From contig NZ_JARGEL010000032.1 of the NCBI RefSeq assembly GCF_029211265.1, positions 76,707 to 140,706 of the forward strand: DNA of 64,000 nt. Direction: 5' to 3'. The DNA is from Extensimonas soli. Its GTDB lineage: Bacteria; Pseudomonadota; Gammaproteobacteria; Burkholderiales; Burkholderiaceae_C. The notes beneath the pieces are model-generated. The model was given only the letters and a program-made list of their open reading frames with translations. It did not search any database and had not been told where the DNA came from. Each line of letters opens with the position of its first letter. The stretch's first letter is position 1. Of the stretch, positions 42,666-49,117 are shown piece after piece. Both the position numbers and the translations under genes were made by a program.

Positions 42666-45382
42666 GCACCACCGGAAAGATCGTCATCTTCTATTCCTCC
42701 ATCGGATACGGACACATCAGTGCCGCGCAATCCATTCGGGACGAGATACGGCGGCAATCTCCGACGACCCCGGTGCTGCTGCAGGACATCCGCGCGTTCA
42801 TGCACCCGGTGTGGCGACGGGTTGACGAGCGCCTGTACTGGTTCGTCGCCAACCATCTGCCGGAGTGCTTCGAGAGTCTGTTCCGTGCGATGCAGACGCG
42901 CGGCAACCGTGTGCCCTCGCTGTCGAGGCTGCCCAACGACTATCCGGAAGAAAGTGTATTGGCCTACCTGACCGCACAGCGGCCGGATGCCGTTCTCGCC
43001 ACCCACTACGGGGCAGCCCAAGTGCTGGGAACCTTGCGCGAGAAAGGGCTGCTGTCCGACACGAGAATGGGCTGGCTGCACACGGATTTCTTCGAGGGCT
43101 ATTTCCCGCGCATCTCCAAGCGGATCGACCGTACTTTTCTTGCCCACCCGGAACTGGAAACGCGCTGGCGCGCAGCGGGCGTGCCGACCGACAAGGTTGT
43201 TACCAGCGGCATGCCGGTGCGGATTCCAGAGAGATCCGCCGACGCCCGCCGCGCCACGCTCCAGGGCCTTGGGCTGTCGGCGGACGTGCCGACCCTGCTG
43301 CTGACCGGTGGCAAGGAAGGTGCGGGCGACTATGCCGGGGTCATCGGCAGCGTCGTTCGCCACTGCCCGGGGCGCTTGCAGATCATCGCGGTGTGCGGTG
43401 CGAATTCGAGGCGGTACGGGGCGCTCGCCGAGCTGCGGGAAAGACTGCCGGAGAGGGTGGCGCTGAAGCCGCTGGGGTTGCTGCCGCGCAGCGACATGGT
43501 GTCCTGCATGGCGGCCGCCGACATTCTGGTCACCAAGGCCGGCGGAATGACGCCGGCAGAGGCTTTCGCCCTCGGGGTACCGACCGTGCTGCTCGACGTG
43601 ATCAGCGGCCACGAGCGCGAGAACGCAGCCCTGTTCCAGCGCCAGGGCCTGGCCAGGTTTGCGGCCAGCGTCGACGATGCGGGGAAGTACGCGATGGAAC
43701 TGTTGTGCGACCCCGCCCAGCGGGAAGCGATGCTGCGTGCGCAGAGGGAGTTCCGGCAGAGCATCGACATCGCAAGCATCGTGCGGTTTGCGCTGGACGA
43801 TGGTTTCAGGCCGACTTACCCACTGCCCGACTATGGCGTCGAGAACGGCGTGCCCGTCCAGGGCATCGATCAAGCGCTGGCGCAATTGGATTCCGAAGCA
43901 CCGGCAGAGGTCGAGCTGCTGTTGTCTTACGCCACGTCCAAAACGCCGCAACGGGTCGTGCTCGAAAACCCGTTCGGGCATCTGGCCATCCGCGTCGGCG
44001 ACACCGTCTACAGCGCGAACTACATCGCGGACCCGTCCGTCGATCCGAACTTCCTGCAGCACGTGAGCCTGGCGGACTACTTGTACGGCATCCATCGTCC
44101 GTCCCGTTCGCAAGTCCATACCAACACCTACGGCATGGCCTATGGCCGTGAGACGCTCGGGCTGCGGGTCCAGGGCATTCCCGCCGAGCGCCGTGCGGCG
44201 ATGGTGGTCGAGGCGCACCGCATCGAAACCGGCTTCCGGGACGCAAGCCTGCGCTGGAGCCGCAGCGAATTCAATTGCGCCGACGTGGTGGCGCGCATTC
44301 TCGCTGCCGGTGGTTACGACGACCGCTCCCTGTACGACCGGGCGGGCCTGCCGAGCATGCCGCTGGATTTGTTCGAGCGGATGCGGGCGCACTTCGAGTC
44401 CGATACTTCCTTGCGGGAAGAACTGGTGGCCTACCGATTGCTGCCAGGAACGCAGGCAAGCTACCGCTTCTCCCGTTTCCCGCTGTCGATGGGGCAGCCG
44501 CTGCGCTCGGTGGCGCGCGTCCTGGGCGATGCGCAGCCAGACGCGCTCGAACAGGCGGTGGCCCGGCAGGTCACCAGTTACTTCGGCGACCGGCAACTCT
44601 ACGTGGAGGACCTGCGGGCATGCTGGCCCGCTTCGCCAGCTGCGGGCCGTCCCCACTTGGCGCTGGAACGGGCCATCCTCGCCGATCTGCGGCGCCTGCT
44701 CGCGGCCTACGTGAAACTGCCGCTCACGCGGATCGAACGCCTGGGGAGCCTCCCCGCCGCAGCGGCGTTCTACCGCCTCGTCGATCGCGGGCTCGAACTT
44801 GCCCGACTCGCCACCGAGCATGCCGAGGACGATCCGCGCCCTCGCACCTACCGCCTGCGTGCGCTGTTCACCCAGCTCGTGGAGGGCTACGGGCGGATTG
44901 ACCCGCAGCGCTTAAAGTCTCGCCACGTGCGGTCATACCTTGCGCGGCTTCGAGCGTTCGAGTTGGCGCTGGGACGTGAACTCGTGCCCGCCGGTACTTC
45001 GTGGGCGCTCCTGCCCGCCTGGTGGCACAGGATGACGGCACTCGCTCGCACCGGTGCGCGGTCGCACCCTCGCAGCAGGGGGGCGAAGGGGGTCAGCGGC
45101 ATGCGGATTGATTCGGGCGAAGTCGAGCCCAACGGCGATGCGAAAGAGCACGGTGCGCATCCTCTTGAAGCCGATCCGGCCACGCGCTTGACGCTTGGTG
45201 GCCTGGAAAAGCCCATTCAGGGCTTCCAGGAGGCTGTCAGCCCGGTGGGTCTGGGTCCAGGCGGCGATGCCATCGAAGGAGTTTCGGATCAGCCAGGCGA
45301 CGTCCCTCATCGGCTTGAGACCCCCGTGACCGTTGCCACTGATCATGAGGTACCCGATTTTTCGCAGTCCCATTACCATTGA
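42662..45382 (+). CDS. MGDG-synthase-like glycosyltransferase fused to a permuted NlpC/P60-like domain
   Basis: 906 residues. Residues 1-370 resemble MGDG synthases and diacylglycerol glucosyltransferases (GT28): IVIFYSSIGYGHISAAQSIR, the GWLHTDFFEGYFP segment, TLLLTGGKEGAGDY and the donor site TKAGGMTPAEAFALGVP. Residues about 410-580 resemble a circularly permuted NlpC/P60 (YiiX/LRAT-like) domain: His in NPFGHLAIRVGD, and Cys in SEFNCADVVARIL. A helical region follows. The last about 100 residues (from about 45085) are the antisense reading of an ISL3-type transposase fragment, so the natural C-terminus was probably lost. Lipid glycosylation plus acyl or peptide hydrolysis would be the combined activity; this is inference. 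Confidence 0.7.
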   Translation: MSTTGKIVIFYSSIGYGHISAAQSIRDEIRRQSPTTPVLLQDIRAFMHPVWRRVDERLYWFVANHLPECFESLFRAMQTRGNRVPSLSRLPNDYPEESVLAYLTAQRPDAVLATHYGAAQVLGTLREKGLLSDTRMGWLHTDFFEGYFPRISKRIDRTFLAHPELETRWRAAGVPTDKVVTSGMPVRIPERSADARRATLQGLGLSADVPTLLLTGGKEGAGDYAGVIGSVVRHCPGRLQIIAVCGANSRRYGALAELRERLPERVALKPLGLLPRSDMVSCMAAADILVTKAGGMTPAEAFALGVPTVLLDVISGHERENAALFQRQGLARFAASVDDAGKYAMELLCDPAQREAMLRAQREFRQSIDIASIVRFALDDGFRPTYPLPDYGVENGVPVQGIDQALAQLDSEAPAEVELLLSYATSKTPQRVVLENPFGHLAIRVGDTVYSANYIADPSVDPNFLQHVSLADYLYGIHRPSRSQVHTNTYGMAYGRETLGLRVQGIPAERRAAMVVEAHRIETGFRDASLRWSRSEFNCADVVARILAAGGYDDRSLYDRAGLPSMPLDLFERMRAHFESDTSLREELVAYRLLPGTQASYRFSRFPLSMGQPLRSVARVLGDAQPDALEQAVARQVTSYFGDRQLYVEDLRACWPASPAAGRPHLALERAILADLRRLLAAYVKLPLTRIERLGSLPAAAAFYRLVDRGLELARLATEHAEDDPRPRTYRLRALFTQLVEGYGRIDPQRLKSRHVRSYLARLRAFELALGRELVPAGTSWALLPAWWHRMTALARTGARSHPRSRGAKGVSGMRIDSGEVEPNGDAKEHGAHPLEADPATRLTLGGLEKPIQGFQEAVSPVGLGPGGDAIEGVSDQPGDVPHRLETPVTVATDHEVPDFSQSHYH
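45085..45379 (-). pseudogene. C-terminal fragment of an ISL3-family transposase
   Basis: Minus-strand translation from about 45379 gives LKPMRDVAWLIRNSFDGIAA, HRADSLLEALNGLFQATKRQ, then TVLFRIAVGLDFARINPHAA. This is the characteristic C-terminus of ISL3 transposases. The DDE catalytic part is missing and no inverted repeats were found. It overlaps the 3' end of the plus-strand glycosyltransferase gene. Confidence 0.7.
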
Positions 45383-45407
45383 AAAGATCGTTCGTATGAA
45401 CTATGCT
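45379..45407 (+). promoter_or_regulatory. Autoregulated promoter of the TetR/CecR gene
   Basis: TTGAAA (45379-45384), 17-base spacer, TATGCT (45402-45407). The spacer holds the dyad GTTCGTATGAAC (45390-45401), related to the site before the efflux operon. The spacing is ideal for a sigma-70 promoter, and the operator position would allow repression. Confidence 0.6.
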
Positions 45408-45431
45408 TTTATTGGAACAGTCGGAGGATGT

Positions 45432-46133
45432 ATGTCCAATCATGCCGAAACAACCAGCGGCCACGAGGCGCGCAGCGCCAAGACCCGATCGCAGTTGATC
45501 GAAGCAACGATTGACGTTGTCGCTGCCGTTGGCTACGAGGGGGCAACCACACGCGCCTTGGCCCAGGCGGCCAAAACCACGCTGTCGGCCATTCCCTACC
45601 ATTTCGGCAGCAAGAAGGAACTCTATCTGGCCGCAGCGGAGATGATCGCCGAATATGCGGCCAATCGCTTCGCGGAAGCCGCAGCCTTGCTCGACGATAC
45701 GCCGGACATCGAGCTTTCCGTTCGCTTCGAACGCGCACTGATCCAAGTGCTCCACACCATGCTGGACGAGGCCGAGCCGCATGCCTGGACGGCATTCGTG
45801 GCCCGCTGCGCTTACGACAACGACGACGCCTTCGCCCTGATTCATGAACGCGCGATCGCTCCGCTGCAGAAGCGTCTAGTACATGCCGCCAGCCAGTTTA
45901 GCGGCCGATCTTCCGATGACGAGGCGCTGCGGATGCGCGTTATCGCAATTCTGACGGCAATTTTCAGTTTCAGGTTTCTGCGCGGCGTGATGCTCCGTGG
46001 CATGGACTGGCAAAGCATTCAGAACGAAGCCGTCAGGCAGATCACGGACATGGTCCACGATCTCTGCCGAAGCGACTTTCTTGCTGTTTGGCCGGCTGAT
46101 GACGGCGCGGACCGGAAAACAGTCTCCGCTTGA
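45432..46133 (+). CDS. TetR family regulator, CecR/CerR-type C-terminal domain
   Basis: ATG at 45432 after GGAGG; 233 residues. N-terminal helix-turn-helix TRSQLIEATIDVVAAVGYEG, then TTRALAQAAKTTLSAIPYHF. The C-terminal domain (WTAFVARCAYDNDDAFALIH ... FRFLRGVMLRGMDW) matches the DUF1956/CecR type. CecR-like regulators control efflux genes, and the paired operators here suggest that it represses both itself and the pump operon about 9 kb upstream. Its short N-terminal extension (MSNHAETTSGHEARS) is unstructured. Confidence 0.88.
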   Translation: MSNHAETTSGHEARSAKTRSQLIEATIDVVAAVGYEGATTRALAQAAKTTLSAIPYHFGSKKELYLAAAEMIAEYAANRFAEAAALLDDTPDIELSVRFERALIQVLHTMLDEAEPHAWTAFVARCAYDNDDAFALIHERAIAPLQKRLVHAASQFSGRSSDDEALRMRVIAILTAIFSFRFLRGVMLRGMDWQSIQNEAVRQITDMVHDLCRSDFLAVWPADDGADRKTVSA

Positions 46134-46169
46134 TTCCGTCAATCCCTCTCAACTGAAAGGAAATGCACC

Positions 46170-46778
46170 ATGACTCTCCAATCCTACGTACACCAGACCA
46201 TCGCATGGGCGAAGCAGCGTCTCGATGAGACCGATGCCATTCTCTCCGAGGTCGAGAAATCGGCCGCCAGTATCAAGGAAGATGCCCGCAAGCAAGCCGA
46301 TGCAGCTCGCGCACGCCTCGCGGCATCCCGCGCGAAGCTGCAGCAGTACTACGATGATCTGCGCGCCCAGGCGGATACCGCGAAGCAGGAAGCGGGCGAG
46401 ATTCAGGACAAGCTCGAAGCCGAATGGGTCGAGGTCGAGTCTGCCCTCCAGCAATTTGTCGCCACGACCGGCGACGAGGTGAAAGCCGTGCGCAGCATCG
46501 TCATCGTCCGTGCGCGCGCACAGCGGCAAGCGTGGCAAAACTCCCTGAAGGATTTGGGTGACCAGGCGGCCGATGCCGTCGAGAAGGCCCGCGGCGAACT
46601 CGATGCCGCGTTCGATCGCCTCTCCATCGAGGCCGAGAAGTTCCAGGCGCGTATCGGTGAGGTCAAGGACGCTGGCGATGCATCCTGGCGTGCCGTCAAG
46701 CAGGGGTTTGCCGATGCCAAGGCCGCTCATGCCATCACGGTCCAGAAGATCAAGGATGCCTTTTCCAAGGTTCTCTGA
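46170..46778 (+). CDS. Apolipoprotein-like coiled-coil protein, cytoplasmic
   Basis: 202 residues, no signal peptide. Nearly all helical with heptad-like pattern and many Ala, Lys, Glu and Gln (LSEVEKSAASIKEDARKQAD; RAKLQQYYDDLRAQADTAK). No family recognised with certainty. A second protein of the same style with a signal peptide lies at 47155. The good Shine-Dalgarno (GAAAGGAAA before ATG) suggests strong translation. It could be cotranscribed with the TetR gene 36 bases upstream. Confidence 0.68.
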   Translation: MTLQSYVHQTIAWAKQRLDETDAILSEVEKSAASIKEDARKQADAARARLAASRAKLQQYYDDLRAQADTAKQEAGEIQDKLEAEWVEVESALQQFVATTGDEVKAVRSIVIVRARAQRQAWQNSLKDLGDQAADAVEKARGELDAAFDRLSIEAEKFQARIGEVKDAGDASWRAVKQGFADAKAAHAITVQKIKDAFSKVL

Positions 46779-46780
46779 AC

Positions 46781-46947
46781 CTAGTGTGCTGTCCCGCAAA
46801 TAACTACACATGAAATCGCGCCTTCGCACTCAGGGCGGCGTTGCAAATCCTCGCGATAGCTGCAGCTATCGCTGCGGTTTGCGCCTTGCCCTGAACGCGA
46901 ATTCATCGATTTCATTTCGTGCAGCTATTTGCGGGACAGCACACTAG
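46781..46947. repeat. MITE-like palindromic element, copy B
   Basis: 167 bases with perfect 22-bp terminal inverted repeats (46781-46802 and 46926-46947) that start with CTAGTGTGCTGTCCCGC. Interior as in copy A at 27481, including the dyad CGATAGCTGCAGCTATCG. Its CTAG end is shared with the next element. No open frame of its own. Confidence 0.85.
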
Positions 46948-47112
46948 GAGCCTGTCGGACTTTGGGCGTCGATAGCGAGAATGCGCCCCAGCGAGACCAG
47001 TTTTTGCCGGATTCGCCGCCCCATAGCGAGACTATGGGGCAAGAAGACAGTAAAAAATGGGCCGCTGCGGCGCATTCGCAGCCGACGATCCCAAAGTCCG
47101 ACAGGCTCCTAG
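46944..47112. repeat. Second MITE-like element, head-to-tail with copy B
   Basis: 169 bases with perfect 23-bp terminal inverted repeats (46944-46966 and 47090-47112) beginning CTAGGAGCCTGTCGGAC. Interior arms (GAATGCGCC and GGCGCATTC; CCCATAGC and GACTATGGGG) are also complementary, so the whole unit can fold into one long hairpin. It shares the four bases CTAG (46944-46947) with the element before it. Confidence 0.85.
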
Positions 47113-47154
47113 GCGCTACGTTGCTTTTGTTTTGGCTCATCAGGAGAAATCACC

Positions 47155-47862
47155 ATGAAACTTCGCTTTTCCACGATCGCCTTGGCGCTGCTTGCTCAGA
47201 CAGCGTTGCTGTCGGCTCCTCCCGCCCTGGCACAGAATGCAGAAGCACAGGCCGATTCAGCCGCTCCACAGAAGGAGCCCTCAAGGGTTCACCAAGCACT
47301 GGCGTGGTCGCAGGATCGGCTGGCCCAGCTTGATGCCAACATTGCTGCCCTGGAAAAAGACGCCAACAGGCTCCAGGGCGAGGCGCGTACCAAGGCCGAT
47401 GCGGCGTTGGCGGACCTGCGCAAGCAGCGGGATGCCTATCGCCGCCGGGCTCAAGATGCCGCAGCCAACGCAAAGAACTGGAGCGATGCTCAGGTCGCCG
47501 AAGCACGTCAGGCGCTCGACAACGATTGGGCCGCCTTCCAGGCCGCCCGAGACAAGTATCTTGAAGAAAGCAAGGCCAGCATCGCTACGCGGCGCGCCGT
47601 ACTGGAGGCGGAACTTGAGGCGCAGCAGAAAGCGCTTGCTGGATTGCGTGCCGACGCGGCCAAGCTCGCGGCAGATCAGCGTGCAGCCATTGAAGGGCGT
47701 ATTGCTGCACTGAATGCAGACGTGGAGGAGACCAAGGCCCGGGTCTCAAAAGCCTCGGCCGAGGCATGGGAGACCACGAAAAAGAGCTATGGGGAAGCCC
47801 AACGGCTTTTCTCCGAGACCTATGCGTCCATCCGCCAGTCCATCGACGAGGCTAAAAAGTAA
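47155..47862 (+). CDS. Secreted coiled-coil protein
   Basis: 235 residues with a clear signal peptide (MKLRFSTIALALLAQTALLS, cleavage near ALAQ). The mature chain is a long coiled coil rich in Ala, Gln, Lys and Glu (LAWSQDRLAQLDANIAALEK; EARTKADAALADLRKQRD). Same composition, similar N-terminal phrase (VHQALAWSQDRL versus VHQTIAWAKQRL) and similar length as the cytoplasmic protein at 46170, so the two are probably related by duplication. Function unknown; possibly periplasmic. Confidence 0.7.
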   Translation: MKLRFSTIALALLAQTALLSAPPALAQNAEAQADSAAPQKEPSRVHQALAWSQDRLAQLDANIAALEKDANRLQGEARTKADAALADLRKQRDAYRRRAQDAAANAKNWSDAQVAEARQALDNDWAAFQAARDKYLEESKASIATRRAVLEAELEAQQKALAGLRADAAKLAADQRAAIEGRIAALNADVEETKARVSKASAEAWETTKKSYGEAQRLFSETYASIRQSIDEAKK

Positions 47863-47897
47863 TTTCCCTAATGCCGAAGACGCAGACATGTCCTGCG

Positions 47898-48125
47898 CAT
47901 TCTCGTCTCTGGCGCCTGTGCAGATGCATGGGAAGGTGACAGCCGGAAAATTCCATTGCTCGGCTTCCTGCCACACGCACTCGCGCTTGCCCTCGCGCAA
48001 CACCCCACATGGTGTGTGCATCGGCCAGCCGTTCTTTGACCAGTGTCTCCACCGGCGTGCTACACGGGTTCCACTTGATGATGAAGGCGACTTGGCACGC
48101 GAGCGCGGCGGGCTGCTGACGGTCA
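47898..48125 (-). pseudogene. Decayed transposase fragment (IS1380-like?)
   Basis: Minus-strand frames give ACQVAFIIKWNPCSTPVETL then, in another frame, VLREGKRECVWQEA. The phrase IKWNP followed by a GKR segment recalls the middle of IS1380-type transposases. A frameshift and both ends missing mark it as a remnant. The call is tentative. Confidence 0.35.
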
Positions 48126-48147
48126 TTGGGTCCGCTGCAAAGAAACC

Positions 48148-48264
48148 CGTCATTGCGAGCCCTGCAGGGGCGCGGCAATCCAGTTCCGTCCTTTGCTGCG
48201 CACGCAGGCGCTGTTGCGGCGGCTCCATGGATTGCCGCGGGCCTTCGGCCCCCGCAATGACGGG
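48148..48264. repeat. Dispersed palindromic repeat, copy 2
   Basis: Starts CGTCATTGCGAGCCCTGC, passes GGGGCGCGGCAATCCAGT and ATGGATTGCCGCGGGCC, ends CCCGCAATGACGGGG. Same arms as the copy at 33104-33268, with a different middle (CTTTGCTGCGCACGCAGGCG region). Confidence 0.8.
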
Positions 48265-48359
48265 GCAAAATCATCCCGCGTCCTAATGAACAATCTGGGT
48301 TCAACCGCGACGCCCTTGTGTCCGAGCCTCTCCCGCCCGACGCAACCTCTACCCAAACG

Positions 48360-48920
48360 ATGCCCCCCATGCCCCTCGCCACCCACACCTACCCCAGCCC
48401 GCTCGGCGATTTGCTCGCCGTGTTTACCGCACGTGGGCTCGGGCTGCTCGAATTTGCGGGCCAGCCGCGCGTGGCGCGTGAACTGGCGCAGCTGCAGGCC
48501 GCACGTGGCGATGCGGCACCTGCGCCAGACACCTTGCACGCCTGGACGGCGCAGCTCGGCCACGAACTTTCCGAATACTTTGCGGGCCGGCGGCGCCATT
48601 TCGCGCTGCCGCTGGACCTGGTGGGCACGCCGTTTCAGCAGCGCGTGTGGCAGGCGCTGCTGTCCATCCCCTATGGCCAGACCTGGAGCTATGCGCAGCA
48701 GGCGCAGCACATCGGCCAGCCCAGCGCCACGCGCGCCGTGGCCGCGGCCAATGGGCAAAACAAGATCAGCATCGTCGTGCCCTGCCACCGCGTGATCGGC
48801 AGCAAGGGCCAGCTCACCGGCTACGGCGGCGGCCTGCCGCGCAAGGCGTGGCTGCTGGGGCTGGAGCAGGGGCAACAAGCCGCGCCGCCCGCATCACCGC
48901 AGGGGGTGGGCAGGGGGTGA
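48360..48920 (+). CDS. ogt: Methylated-DNA-[protein]-cysteine S-methyltransferase
   Basis: ATG at 48360 (MPPMPLATHTYPSPLGDLL), with a GTG at 48318 as an unlikely longer start; 186 residues. The acceptor motif IVVPCHRVIG puts the active Cys at residue 142; VGTPFQQRVWQALLSIPYGQ and ARAVAAANGQNKI form the DNA-binding and Asn-hinge parts. It removes alkyl groups from O6-alkylguanine in a suicide reaction. No Ada-type regulatory domain. Confidence 0.93.
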   Translation: MPPMPLATHTYPSPLGDLLAVFTARGLGLLEFAGQPRVARELAQLQAARGDAAPAPDTLHAWTAQLGHELSEYFAGRRRHFALPLDLVGTPFQQRVWQALLSIPYGQTWSYAQQAQHIGQPSATRAVAAANGQNKISIVVPCHRVIGSKGQLTGYGGGLPRKAWLLGLEQGQQAAPPASPQGVGRG

Positions 48921-48993
48921 GGTGTTCTCAAAACGGCTACAAGCGCAGCCGATCTGAGAACACCCACACCGCTGCGGCCTCAGCCCGTAGCTC

Positions 48994-49074
48994 GTAGGCC
49001 GGGTTTGCGCAGCCAAACCCAGCATCCGGCTATGCACCGGGAATGCCGGGTTACGCTACGCTAACCCAGCCTAC
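48994..49074. repeat. REP-like inverted repeat before the restriction-modification gene
   Basis: GTAGGCCGGGTTTGCGCAGC and GGGTTACGCTACGCTAACCC close to GCCTACG form nested inverted arms (GTAGG/CCTAC; GCTGGGTT-type with AACCCAGC). Typical short intergenic palindrome of proteobacteria. It may terminate ogt transcription. Confidence 0.6.
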
Positions 49075-49117
49075 GTTGTTGCACCGCTGCCTTTCCCTTC
49101 CTGTTTGCCCACCCCCC

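Noticed and set aside
42443..44821. 792-codon open frame opposite the glycosyltransferase fusion
   Set aside because: Shadow frame with no motif; the plus-strand frame has clear GT28 and NlpC-like motifs.
46925..47333. Small open frames within the MITE-like elements
   Set aside because: They begin in one palindrome and end in the next gene in the wrong frame; no RBS.
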